From positions 1 through 58,333 of the forward strand of contig JAFDWN010000041.1 of assembly GCA_018268465.1 (NCBI GenBank): a stretch of 58,333 nt of DNA, read 5' to 3'. Below the pieces are notes generated by a model. The model was not told the DNA's origin and did not search any database. It saw only the letters and a program-made list of their open reading frames with translations. Below are positions 51,049-58,333 of the stretch, in pieces. Each line of letters starts with the position of its first letter. Positions within the stretch are counted from its first letter, which is position 1. The stretch is from Actinomycetota bacterium. Lineage in GTDB: Bacteria > Actinomycetota > Actinomycetes > Mycobacteriales > Mycobacteriaceae. A program made the translations under genes and the position numbers.

Positions 51049-52677
51049 TCACAGTGGGATCGCCCCGGCGTAGGGCACCCCGCTGAGATAGGCGAAGTCG
51101 CGGTCGAAGGTCACGAGGTCGTCGAGGTCGAAGTCGGCCAGGCGGCGGTGGCCGCACGCCCGCGCCAGGACGACCATCAGGTCCACCGCCGAGCGCAGAA
51201 ACCGCTCCAGACGCTCCGCCGCGGCCTGCGAGGGCAGTCGGCTGCGCAGGTGCGGGTTCTGCGTGGCGATGCCGACCGGGCAGGTGTTCGTGTTGCACGC
51301 GCGCATACCGACGCAGCCGATGGCTTGCAGGGCCGCGTTGGACAGTCCGATCGCGTCGGCGCCCAGCGCCAGCGCCTTGACCATATCCGCCGGGGTGCGG
51401 ATGCCGCCGGTGGCTGCCAGCGTCACCTGGCCGGCCTGGCTGCGATCGAGATGCCGGCGTGCGCGGGCCAGCGCGGGAATGGTCGGCACCGAAATGTTGT
51501 CGCGGAAAATCGTTGGTGCGGCTCCCGTTCCACCGCCACGACCATCGAGGATGATGTAGTCGACGCCGATCTCCAGTGCCGCGTCGATGTCGCGCTCGAT
51601 GTGCTGTGCGCTCATCTTGTATCCGACCGGTATGCCCCCGGATACGTCGCGAACCTCGGCGGCGAAATCCCGGAACTGCTGCAGCGACGTCCAGTCCGGG
51701 AACCGCGCCGGCGAGATCGCCGACGTCCCCGGTGGCAGGCCGCGAACCTCGGCGATCCTGCCGACCACCTTGGTGCCTGGCAGATGTCCGCCCGTGCCCG
51801 TCTTGGCGCCCTGGCCGCCCTTGAAGTGGAACGCCTGGACTTTGCGGACGTGGTCGAAGCTCCAGCCGAACCTGCCGGAGGCGAGCTCGTAGAAGTACCG
51901 CGAATTCTCCTGCTGCTCTTCGGGAAGCATGCCGCCCTCACCCGAACAGATTCCGGTGCCGGCGAGTTCGGCCCCCCGCGCCAAAGCGATCTTGGCTTCC
52001 TCGGAGAGCGCACCGAAGCTCATGTCGCTCACGAAGACGGGGATGTCGAGCACCAACGGCCGATTGGCGGCCGGGCCGATGACCGTCTCCGTGTTGACGG
52101 GTTCGTCGTCGAGCAGCGGCAACCGTGCGAGCTGCGCGGTGACGAGCTGGATGGAATCCCATTCAGGCAGCTGGTCGCGCGGAACCCCCATTGCCGCCGT
52201 CGGCCCGTGCTTGCCGACCCTGCTCAAGCCATGCGCCGCGAATTCGTGGATCTGGGTAACGTACGGCTCTTCGGCGGTGTTGGTGGGGCTGATCCACCTG
52301 CCCTGGTAGCCGTCGTCGTCGTAGGTTCGTGGGTTGGCGCGCGCGTACTCGGCCACCGCCGCGTCATCGACAAAGACCGAGCCGTCGGACACCCACGCGG
52401 GGAATGCCGTGAGCGATACCGCGGGGTTGACGGGGGAGACGCCGGTCTCGATCTCGTAGCGCCACCCGTGGACGCCGCAGACGACGACGTCGCCGTCGAC
52501 TCGGCCGTCGGCCATCAGCGCCCCGCGGTGGGCGCAGCGACCGTAGAGCGCCGAGACGTCGCCGCCCCGGCGGATCAGCACGATATCGACACCGGCAGCC
52601 GACACGGCATACGGAGTGTTCTCGGGCACCTCGGAAATCGACGCGAGACGCGTGGCCGTTTTCGGTTCAGTTGTCAC
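51049..52677 (-). CDS. Rieske [2Fe-2S]-glutamate synthase-like FMN fusion protein
   Basis: The N-terminal 100 residues carry a Rieske motif (CAHRGAL, then CGVHGWRYE: C-x-H and C-x-x-H). The rest matches the FMN-binding central domain of glutamate synthase: VFVSDMSFGALSEEAKIALA, CSGEGGMLPEEQ, KGGQGAKTGTGGHLPG, DGRGGGTGAAP, LAATGGIRTPADMVKALALG and CNTNTCPVGIATQ (cysteines for a 3Fe-4S cluster). No glutamine amidotransferase domain is present. GTG 52677 is preferred; the frame continues upstream but the extra residues are not protein-like. It is divergent from a MarR gene that may regulate it. The electron path and substrate are unknown. Confidence 0.8.
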   Translation of the reverse strand: MTTEPKTATRLASISEVPENTPYAVSAAGVDIVLIRRGGDVSALYGRCAHRGALMADGRVDGDVVVCGVHGWRYEIETGVSPVNPAVSLTAFPAWVSDGSVFVDDAAVAEYARANPRTYDDDGYQGRWISPTNTAEEPYVTQIHEFAAHGLSRVGKHGPTAAMGVPRDQLPEWDSIQLVTAQLARLPLLDDEPVNTETVIGPAANRPLVLDIPVFVSDMSFGALSEEAKIALARGAELAGTGICSGEGGMLPEEQQENSRYFYELASGRFGWSFDHVRKVQAFHFKGGQGAKTGTGGHLPGTKVVGRIAEVRGLPPGTSAISPARFPDWTSLQQFRDFAAEVRDVSGGIPVGYKMSAQHIERDIDAALEIGVDYIILDGRGGGTGAAPTIFRDNISVPTIPALARARRHLDRSQAGQVTLAATGGIRTPADMVKALALGADAIGLSNAALQAIGCVGMRACNTNTCPVGIATQNPHLRSRLPSQAAAERLERFLRSAVDLMVVLARACGHRRLADFDLDDLVTFDRDFAYLSGVPYAGAIPL

Positions 52678-52864
52678 GTATACCAATTCTGCGGCATATC
52701 CCGGTCGTGGCGTCGGCGGGCCCGCCCATCCGGGGAACCGAAGCGTCTTGAGCACGAGCATGTCGGCGACATCCTGCCCGACAAGGCGCATATCGGCGAA
52801 GCCGTCAACACCACCGGCGGGTCCTTGAGCGGGCTCACCGTCGGCCTCGTCGAGATGTGTCAAC

Positions 52865-53311
52865 ATGGTTGACGTGCCTGAGTACGAGGATCAACCGCTG
52901 GGCTATCTGCTGTACCGCACGATGGCCACGCTGCGTCCCTACGTGACCACGGAACTTCGCCCGTTGGGAATCGGGCTGCCGGAGTTCGTATGCATGCGGA
53001 ATCTGTCTTTGTGGCCGGCGCAATCCAACGCCGAACTGGCCCGCCACGCCAACGTGTCGCCGCAGGCCATGAACCTGGTGTTGCGCGGATTGCAGGATAT
53101 GGGCGCCGTGGCGCGGCCGGCCGCGGTGTCGTCGGGGCGTGCGTTGCCTGCGCGGTTGACGAGCAAGGGCAAGGCCCTTCTCAAGCGTGCCGAGGCTGCC
53201 GTCCAGGTCGCCGACGAGCGGCTATTGGCCGCGCTCACCGCGGCGGAGCGCCATGAACTCAAGAGGCTGCTCGATGCGGTGGGTTCGCCGGCCGGCGGTG
53301 TCGAAACGTGA
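52865..53311 (+). CDS. MarR-family transcriptional regulator
   Basis: The 148-residue protein shows the MarR layout. A helical N-terminus (LGYLLYRTMATLRPYV) precedes the winged helix-turn-helix (SNAELARHANVSPQAMNLVL, then RGLQDMGAVARP), with the wing GRALPARLTSKGKALL and a C-terminal dimerisation helix. It is divergent from the Rieske-glutamate synthase-like gene with 187 bp between the starts, so it likely controls that operon and itself. A hairpin terminator follows its stop. Ligand unknown. Confidence 0.85.
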   Translation: MVDVPEYEDQPLGYLLYRTMATLRPYVTTELRPLGIGLPEFVCMRNLSLWPAQSNAELARHANVSPQAMNLVLRGLQDMGAVARPAAVSSGRALPARLTSKGKALLKRAEAAVQVADERLLAALTAAERHELKRLLDAVGSPAGGVET

Positions 53312-53332
53312 GCGGATGTACCGGTCCGCGAG

Positions 53333-53367
53333 CGCGACAGCACAGGTGATGCGTGCGTGCTGTCGCG
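53333..53367. terminator. Hairpin between MarR and DUF732-like genes
   Basis: A perfect 11-bp inverted repeat, CGCGACAGCAC (53333-53343) with GTGCTGTCGCG (53357-53367), has a 13-nt loop between two convergent genes. It is probably a bidirectional terminator. Confidence 0.6.
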
Positions 53368-53450
53368 GCCTCCCGAACCGAATGACAACGGTGTGATTTA
53401 TCCACACTGTGGATAGCTCATGTGCATAACCCGCAAAGTGTCGCGGAAGG

Positions 53451-53801
53451 TCACGCAATCTCGATGCCCAGCGCGTCCTCGAATGCGCCGATGTGTTGCG
53501 GGCAGGACGAACCCATGGCCACGCCGACGGCGAAAGCGGCTGTGTCGTAGTTGAACCCACCGCGGGCCGACACTTCGTTGATGATCGATTCAATCGGGTG
53601 AATCGCGGGTGCCGGCTCGGCGAACCGGTAGTCGAGAATGCTGCAGATCTCCCGCTGGTGGTCGAGGCCGTAGTTCAGCGCGAAGGTCTCGTCGACGCCG
53701 GGGACGTCCGGTACGTCCGGTAGGGGCTGTGCGTTGGCGACTCCGGTGGAGGTCACGATGATGGCCACAGCTGCGGCGATCATCAAGCTCGCTCTGGTCA
53801 T
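53451..53801 (-). CDS. Secreted DUF732-like protein
   Basis: The 116-residue product has a clear signal peptide (LMIAAAVAIIVTSTGVANA, cleavage before QPLPD). The mature domain has two cysteines spaced as in the mycobacterial DUF732 family: REICSILDYRF, then AAFAVGVAMGSSCPQH. GAGGAC lies just before ATG 53801. Function of the family is unknown. A GTAG-N4-CTAC box at 53880-53891, followed 25 nt later by the -10-like AATACT, gives the same promoter layout as the other small secreted genes in this window. Confidence 0.75.
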   Translation of the reverse strand: MTRASLMIAAAVAIIVTSTGVANAQPLPDVPDVPGVDETFALNYGLDHQREICSILDYRFAEPAPAIHPIESIINEVSARGGFNYDTAAFAVGVAMGSSCPQHIGAFEDALGIEIA

Positions 53802-53879
53802 GGTGTCCTCATTTCTGTCGCCTTCGGGCGGACATCGTCATGGTTTCGAGTATTTGGCCGGGTCACCGGGCGCGCTAGC

Positions 53880-53891
53880 GTAGGGGACTAC
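53880..53891 (-). promoter_or_regulatory. Palindromic box GTAG-N4-CTAC before the DUF732-like gene
   Basis: Read on the minus strand, the box is followed after 25 nt by AATACT (53849-53854), a good -10 match, 47 nt before the start codon. It is the fifth site of the set, but its outer flanks do not resemble the others. Confidence 0.45.
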
Positions 53892-54064
53892 GTGCAAAGT
53901 CCGATGTTTGCCGGGCCGGATGGGTGCGGCGTCCCCAGCACTACGTGTCGACGCCAACGCGACCCGGTAGTCGTCGTGGTTTCCGATCCGGTCGGCCAGT
54001 TACCTGGGTCGCCGATACGCGGGGGACTGGCGGGGGTGCGCCGGGCCCCGTGTGGACCGGACGA

Positions 54065-54811
54065 TCAGCGCTTCATCAGGGCGAAGACTCCCCAGCCCAG
54101 ATACTCACGCATGTAGCGCGTGTACCGTGCGGGCTCGGTGGTCAGCTCGGCCCGCACCTCGGGTGCCAATTCGTCGTCAGGGTTCTGGTCGAGCCAGCAG
54201 CGCATGTTGAGCCACTGGGCTGCGGTGTACCGATCCCAGCTGTCCTGATCGGCCAGCACCATTTCGACGACGTCGTATCCGAGGTCGCCGAATTGCTCGA
54301 TCAGCTCGGGCAGTGGCATGAAGTCGGTCAGGCGCGTGGCGTGACACGCCCGCGCCGTCTCTTCATCCGGTGGAGTCCGGCGCCAGTAGGGCTCGCCGAT
54401 CAGCATCGCACCGCCGGTCCGGAGACTACGACTGAGCAACTCGGCCGTTCCAGAGACACCGTCGCCGATCCATGTGGCGCCGATGCACGCGGCGAGATCG
54501 ACCGGCTCGTCCGCGACATAGCCGGAGGCGTCGCCGTGGACGAACTGTACCCGGTCGGCGACGCCGAGCTCGACAGCGCGGGACCGGGCCTGGGCCGTGA
54601 AGACCGTGCTGATGTCCACGCCTGTCCCTGTGATGCCCCAATCGCGCGCCCAGGTACACAGCATCTCGCCCGAGCCGCTGGCCAGGTCGAGTACCCGTGT
54701 TCCCCGCGGCATACGGAGCGCTTCGCCCAATGCGGCGTACTTAGCCGGGGTGAGCGGGTTGTGGATGCGATGGTTGCCTTCGCGAATGGTGAAAATGCGA
54801 GGAAGGTCCAT
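54065..54811 (-). CDS. Class I SAM-dependent methyltransferase
   Basis: The 248-residue protein has SAM motif I VLDLASGSGEML, motif II-like TGTGVDIS, FVHGDASGY and an ACIGATWIGDGVSGT segment before LRTGGAMLIGEPYWRR. The ubiE/SmtA-like layout is clear but the acceptor is unknown. ATG 54811 is preceded by GAAAGGA at good spacing. It stands alone on the minus strand. The gene is followed by about 175 bp without coding signal. Confidence 0.75.
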   Translation of the reverse strand: MDLPRIFTIREGNHRIHNPLTPAKYAALGEALRMPRGTRVLDLASGSGEMLCTWARDWGITGTGVDISTVFTAQARSRAVELGVADRVQFVHGDASGYVADEPVDLAACIGATWIGDGVSGTAELLSRSLRTGGAMLIGEPYWRRTPPDEETARACHATRLTDFMPLPELIEQFGDLGYDVVEMVLADQDSWDRYTAAQWLNMRCWLDQNPDDELAPEVRAELTTEPARYTRYMREYLGWGVFALMKR

Positions 54812-54949
54812 GACGCAGTTCCTTTCCGTCATGCCTCGCGGTGGATTCGATTGGCTGCCAGGACCGCGTTCGTTGTCAGAACCCGAGCAGGCGAGCACAA
54901 CCCGTCGGCGTGACGACGTGGTGACCCCCGGTGAAAATTACCAGCCCTT

Positions 54950-55121
54950 GTCGCCAGGTCGCTCTGCGCGCCGCCCCCGGGCTCGCATCGTCGGTCCGAC
55001 GGACGGTGTGATGAAGGTGGTCGTCGACACCGCGACCGACCAGATCCTGGGCGCGGCACAGCGGCGCCACGACGTGCGGGAAGTCGTCAACATCGTCGCG
55101 CCGCAATGCGGCACGGCATAA
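54950..55121 (+). pseudogene. Remnant of a pyridine nucleotide-disulfide oxidoreductase
   Basis: The translation GVMKVVVDTATDQILGAA, followed by a degraded REVVNIVAPQ, resembles the dimerisation domain of mercuric reductase/lipoamide dehydrogenase-type flavoproteins (GFMKVxVDxxTDxILGAxxxGxxxxEVVN). The preceding RPRARIVGPTD could be the matching upstream stretch. The FAD and NAD domains are absent and the expected end is missing, so only a decayed 3' fragment remains. The remaining DNA between 54,812 and 55,170 shows nothing else. Confidence 0.5.
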
Positions 55122-55170
55122 CGGCCTCGGCGCTGCGCGACGCGATCTACACTCACCCGTCGATGTCCGA

Positions 55171-55857
55171 ATGCTTCAACCAACTGCTGGGGCTGCTGAA
55201 GTGCATATTGATCCTGCTGACACCGCCGTGGTGTTCATCGATCCGCAGATCGACGTCCTGAGCCCTGCTGGTCGTAACTGGGCGGCTGTCGGTGCCAGCG
55301 TCACCGAGAACAACACCGTGGAGCACATGACACAGATCCTGGATTCCGCTGTACAGCAAGGGTATTCGATCTTCATCTCTCCGCACTATTTCTACCCGGC
55401 GGACTCGCGGTGGCTGTTCAACGGGCCATTGGAGACCAGCGAGTTCGCGACGGGAACATTCGCGCGCACCGGTCCGCTGGATCTCACCGGGTTCGCCGGT
55501 TCCGGGGCCGATTGGCTGCCCGAACTATCGCAGTACATCGAGCGTGCCGACACCACCGTCGTCAGCCCGCACAAGGTCTTTGGGCCGCAGACCAACGATC
55601 TCGTCCTGCAGTTGCGCAAGCGCGGAGCCCGCCGAGTGATCCTCGGCGGCATGCTGGCGAACATGTGCGTCGAATCGCACCTGCGCCACCTCCTTGAGGA
55701 CGGGTTCGAAGTGGCGGTGGCCTTCGATGCGGTCGCGGGTCCACGCCATCCCGACTGGGGTGACGGATACCAGGCCGCGATGGTGAACTATCGCTTCCTC
55801 GCCCATGCCGTGCTGTCCACGACGGATGTCGTTGCAGCGATGCGGGCGCCGGGATGA
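55171..55857 (+). CDS. Cysteine hydrolase, isochorismatase-like family
   Basis: The 228-residue protein matches the isochorismatase-like hydrolases. TAVVFIDPQIDVLSPAG contains the catalytic Asp, TTVVSPHKVFGPQTNDL the catalytic Lys, and RRVILGGMLANMCVESHLRHLL the nucleophilic Cys preceded by the Gly-Gly-x-x segment. FEVAVAFDAVAGP completes the fold. Family members hydrolyse amides or isochorismate; the Cys type points to amidase or nicotinamidase-like chemistry. No strong ribosome site is visible, so the start could be further in. No functional link to neighbours is evident. Confidence 0.8.
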   Translation: MLQPTAGAAEVHIDPADTAVVFIDPQIDVLSPAGRNWAAVGASVTENNTVEHMTQILDSAVQQGYSIFISPHYFYPADSRWLFNGPLETSEFATGTFARTGPLDLTGFAGSGADWLPELSQYIERADTTVVSPHKVFGPQTNDLVLQLRKRGARRVILGGMLANMCVESHLRHLLEDGFEVAVAFDAVAGPRHPDWGDGYQAAMVNYRFLAHAVLSTTDVVAAMRAPG

Positions 55858-56100
55858 TCGTGACGATTGAATGCCTCGTCCGTTTGGTCGCGGCCTGATC
55901 ACGTTGTTGGGTGGCGATCCGTCGTCATCGGCGTAGCGCTGCGTCCTGCGAGTCGTCCAGCGGGATCAGAGTCTCCGCGGCGTCCGCACGCGGGCGCCAG
56001 GTACGGCATTCCAGCGCGAAGGCTGACCGCGCGGAAGGCCGGCCTTGTTTGAGTTCCTAAGCGGAGTCAAGTGGTTTACGGTCCGGAATAGCTTGTGATT

Positions 56101-56613
56101 TCACCACCTCGTGAGTCGAATAATCTCAGCGGCGATATCCGCGACGGCACGATCGTCAGTGGGGATGTGATGAGCCGAGGCGGTAGCGCCGACCTGCAGT
56201 CGCGTACCCATGTCGGCATTGGAGGCAAGATGCTGGTCGAGAGTAGAGCCGATCTCGCGGTGACTGAGGCGTTCGGCCGCCGTGGTGTCGGTGCAGGTGA
56301 GTAGCACTGCGACGACGTTAGGGTTGCCGCCGATGGCGGTAGCGAGGCGAGTGATCTGGTCGGGCAGCACGCTGACTGTGTTGATGTAAATCATCCGGTG
56401 ATAGCCCAGTGCCTGGTAATTCGCTGACATCGCCGAGAGGTTGCGTTCGGCCAGGTTGTGCTCCCAGGGCGGCGGGTGGGCCATGTCGAGGAAGTCACCG
56501 TCGATGAGGCAGTGCGAGATGTCGGCGGCACTGAGTTGAGCGTGCATTTCGAAGCCGACGCTGGTCTTGCCAGCCCCGGATCGCCCACCGATAAACACAA
56601 TGTCGCTGATCAC
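56101..56613 (-). CDS. Small P-loop NTPase/kinase-like protein
   Basis: The 170-residue protein begins with a Walker A loop (IVFIGGRSGAGKTSVGFEMH), then CLIDGDFLDMAHPP, a short lid-like TTAAERLSHREIG and a C-terminal DDRAVADIAAEII helix. This arrangement resembles adenylylsulfate/shikimate-kinase-like small-molecule kinases or AAA domain proteins of unknown substrate. Base composition is lower in GC than the siderophore genes, and an IS110 element lies directly upstream, so it may be laterally acquired. The 243 bp between the cysteine hydrolase gene and this one show no gene. Confidence 0.7.
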   Translation of the reverse strand: MISDIVFIGGRSGAGKTSVGFEMHAQLSAADISHCLIDGDFLDMAHPPPWEHNLAERNLSAMSANYQALGYHRMIYINTVSVLPDQITRLATAIGGNPNVVAVLLTCTDTTAAERLSHREIGSTLDQHLASNADMGTRLQVGATASAHHIPTDDRAVADIAAEIIRLTRW

Positions 56614-56659
56614 GCGGTGCAGTGTTGCCTGCCATCGGACTGCTTGGCGAGAGGTTTTC

Positions 56660-58069
56660 TCACGCTGAACTCACCGCGGGTTCTAGGGTGGTGGTGACGG
56701 GTCGGTGGATTGGAGCGCTTGGCGACTCCTGTTGTCCCCGGCCCGTCCTGCCTTTGAGCCGTTGAGATTGACGAGTGTTGGCGGCGTTGATCCTGGTCTG
56801 TCGGTCGACGCGGAAGTGAGCGGTGACGATGCGGCGGCCTTCGTCGGCGTCGATGATGTGTCCGCCGGTGTCACGCAAGACGTAGTGCTCTCCGGCGCGC
56901 CAACAGGTGGCAATCCGGGTCAACAATGCGGTGGCGATGTGGCAGATAGCCGAGTCGTGGTGGCGTTCGGTACCCATGAGTCGCTGATACTTGGCAGCCA
57001 GTTGCGGGTCGATCTTGCGAGCATGATCCGCGGCGGTAAACAGCGCTTCCCGGAGTAAGGGGTCACCGGCCTTGGTCAACCCGTGCTGCTGCTGGCTTTG
57101 GCCAGACTGGCTGAGCTTGGGCACCAGCCCTGAGTAGGCGCGAATCGCAGCCAGCGAGTGGAAGCGGTGCGGGTCACCCAGGCGGCCGGCGATAACGGCC
57201 GCGAGGACTGGCCCGATCCCGGGCGCCGAGGCGATAATGCCGGTTGGATCAGCCTCGGCGTAGAGGTTGGCCGCCCGCTCGTCGAGATCCTCGATCTGCT
57301 CGGTCAATGCTTGGGCCTGTTCGGCTTCGATCGCGATATCGGAGCCCAACTCGGCGAAGTCGATCCGCGCATCGGCACCAGCACCCCACAACTGCAAAGA
57401 CTCCTGGGCCGCCACCAGGATCAACGTCGCCTGTGGCTCGCGCCAGGCGCCGCGGGAGTGGCGAATCAGAAATCGCGTCAGCCGGGCGTGCCCCAGACGG
57501 ATCACCGCATGCGGATCGGCGTAGCGGGCCAACAGTGCCAGCGTGGTCTTGCCATAACGCGTCCCGAGAGCGTCGTACCAGGCAGGACCGAGCAATTCGA
57601 GTTGGGCATCCAGACGCTGAAAGACCGCCGTGCGGCGTTTGACGATCGACGAGCGCATCTTTACGACCCGCCGCAACGGATCGGCCGGTCCGTCGCTGGT
57701 GTGATCACGCAGGCCTTCAGGATGAAGCAGCGGTAGCCGAGACAACAGCTTGGAATCCAGGTGATCATTTTTGGCGTGTTTGGAGTAGTAGGCCCGCAAG
57801 TCAGCCGACTGCGTGGTGGGCACCATCGACACCTTCGCCCCGTGGTGGCGAAACCATGACGCCAGCGGCGCCCACGCGTTGCGGGTTGGCTCCATCACCA
57901 CCCGCAAGGTGTCATCGTCACCTAAATTACAAGCAGCCCAAAGCTTTTGAAGATCTACCGGCCTGGTGAAGAATCGCCGCCCCGTCCAGACGAACGTCCC
58001 GTCGGGTCGTGCGAGTGAAGCCTGATGAGCCGCTCGGCACGCCAAGTCGATACCCAGAATAAATTGCAC
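56660..58069 (-). CDS. IS110-family transposase
   Basis: The 469-residue protein has an N-terminal DEDD RuvC-like domain: ILGIDLACRAAH (Asp), RVVMEPTRNAW (Glu) and KNDHLDSKLLSRL (two Asp). A helical linker follows, then the Tnp_20 domain: SAPGIGPVLAAVIAGRLGD, AIRAYSGLVPKLSQSG and QHGLTKAGDPLLREALF, with the conserved Ser/Gly segment. GTG 58069 is preceded by GAAAGGA at 6 nt, giving the usual start VQFILGIDL; a longer open frame exists but has no ribosome site. The reading frame is intact, so the element may be active. In this family transposition is guided by a bridge RNA encoded next to the gene. Confidence 0.9.
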   Translation of the reverse strand: MQFILGIDLACRAAHQASLARPDGTFVWTGRRFFTRPVDLQKLWAACNLGDDDTLRVVMEPTRNAWAPLASWFRHHGAKVSMVPTTQSADLRAYYSKHAKNDHLDSKLLSRLPLLHPEGLRDHTSDGPADPLRRVVKMRSSIVKRRTAVFQRLDAQLELLGPAWYDALGTRYGKTTLALLARYADPHAVIRLGHARLTRFLIRHSRGAWREPQATLILVAAQESLQLWGAGADARIDFAELGSDIAIEAEQAQALTEQIEDLDERAANLYAEADPTGIIASAPGIGPVLAAVIAGRLGDPHRFHSLAAIRAYSGLVPKLSQSGQSQQQHGLTKAGDPLLREALFTAADHARKIDPQLAAKYQRLMGTERHHDSAICHIATALLTRIATCWRAGEHYVLRDTGGHIIDADEGRRIVTAHFRVDRQTRINAANTRQSQRLKGRTGRGQQESPSAPIHRPVTTTLEPAVSSA

Positions 58070-58195
58070 GATGTCCTTTCTCGAGATGGTGTGACTCGAG
58101 GCCAGCGCCGGCATTGCCCAGACATTCCGTAAGTAGGAGTCCACCAATCGCTGGCTCCAAGTTCCCGAACAGGGACACCCACCTGGCCGCGGGTC

Positions 58196-58269
58196 GTGCT
58201 CGCGAACGGCCACTCAAGTTTCAGGAATTCGGAAGGTTCCAGTCGGTAGCCTCGGCCGCCCGCGAGCAC
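58196..58269 (-). ncRNA. Candidate IS110 bridge RNA structure
   Basis: GTGCTCGCG (58196-58204) pairs with CGCGAGCAC (58261-58269). Inside it CGGCC (58207-58211) pairs with GGCCG (58254-58258), and GGAAGGTTCC (58231-58240) forms a small hairpin. Nested helices with internal loops upstream of an IS110 transposase match the known location of bridge RNAs. The RNA itself is inferred and its ends are unknown. Confidence 0.35.
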
Positions 58270-58293
58270 ACACCCAAACTAAATGTCGGTGCT

Positions 58294-58309
58294 TCGAACT
58301 AGTGTTCTA
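58294..58309 (+). promoter_or_regulatory. LexA (SOS)-like box
   Basis: TCGAAC-TAGT-GTTCTA differs from the mycobacterial LexA consensus TCGAAC-N4-GTTCGA at one base. It ends 3 nt before a possible ATG at 58313. Confidence 0.5.
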
Positions 58310-58312
58310 GTC

Positions 58313-58333
58313 ATGTCGTCGAATCCCGCTGCG
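58313..58333 (+). CDS. Possible start of a gene cut by the window edge
   Basis: Seven codons (MSSNPAA) follow the SOS-like box before the window ends. A LexA-controlled gene such as a 13E12/HNH repeat protein would fit, since these often have such boxes next to the start, but seven residues cannot identify it. Confidence 0.25.

Larger units (their letters stand above)
56620..58290 (-). mobile_element. IS110-family insertion sequence (boundaries approximate)
   Basis: The element is recognised by its complete DEDD transposase and a structured non-coding stretch upstream of it. IS110 elements lack terminal inverted repeats, so ends cannot be set precisely. The right limit is placed before the SOS-like box at 58294 and the left limit after the kinase start. 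Confidence 0.5.

Noticed and set aside
53892-54064. Plus-strand frames between the DUF732-like and methyltransferase genes
   Set aside because: No ribosome site or recognisable protein; treated as intergenic.
58133-58144. A further GTRG-N4-CTAC match on the minus strand upstream of the transposase
   Set aside because: The hexamer 25 nt downstream is CGCTGG, not -10-like, and chance matches of this box are expected.

Overview
The window looks like chromosomal DNA of a rapidly growing mycobacterium (Mycolicibacterium/Mycobacterium smegmatis-like). The evidence is high GC content, GTG starts, IdeR-type iron boxes, a DUF732-like secreted protein and, above all, a complete exochelin-type hydroxamate siderophore locus. 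No rRNA or tRNA genes and no CRISPR array were seen.

Layout. (1) 1-5.75 kb: a GABA/glutamate catabolic operon on the minus strand (gabT, glutamate dehydrogenase-like gene, gabD) with a divergent PucR-type regulator. (2) 5.8-10.7 kb: a large membrane-anchored TIR-STAND NTPase-WD40 protein, followed by a small secreted Cys/Pro protein gene. The latter is translationally coupled to a 47-codon gene that looks like a RiPP precursor. (3) 10.8-45.5 kb: the siderophore locus. It contains an ornithine N-monooxygenase overlapping a panD paralogue, a lipoprotein receptor, one six-module NRPS of about 7,580 residues, two ABC-exporter half proteins, an MbtH protein, a formyltransferase (FxbA), an ABC importer (two permeases and an ATPase) and a siderophore-interacting reductase. 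Four iron boxes sit in front of the four transcription units. (4) 45.6-56.6 kb: mixed accessory genes, namely an enoyl-CoA hydratase, small secreted peptides, a phosphotransferase, a class III aminotransferase, a FAH-family enzyme, a Rieske-glutamate synthase fusion, MarR, a DUF732-like protein, a methyltransferase, a cysteine hydrolase and a P-loop kinase. (5) 56.6-58.3 kb: an IS110-family element and, at the very edge, a likely LexA-controlled gene start.

How the siderophore genes fit together. Adenylation codes read from the sequence predict formyl-hydroxyornithine, beta-alanine, hydroxyornithine, threonine and hydroxyornithine, then a sixth unassigned residue. Epimerisation domains are in modules 1, 3 and 4. 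The first five agree with the known residues and stereochemistry of exochelin MS. PanD would supply beta-alanine, the monooxygenase hydroxyornithine, and FxbA the formyl group. The half-transporters would export the product, and the lipoprotein, importer and reductase would recover the iron. The C-A pair of module 6 lies in a block of about 2.6 kb with strikingly different base and codon use, which suggests a module swap.

The least explained signal is a palindromic box, GTRG-N4-CTAC, found upstream of the TIR-STAND-WD40 gene and of four small secreted protein genes. In each case it lies exactly 25 nt before a -10-like hexamer. It may define an undescribed regulon in which the TIR protein and secreted peptides are co-expressed.
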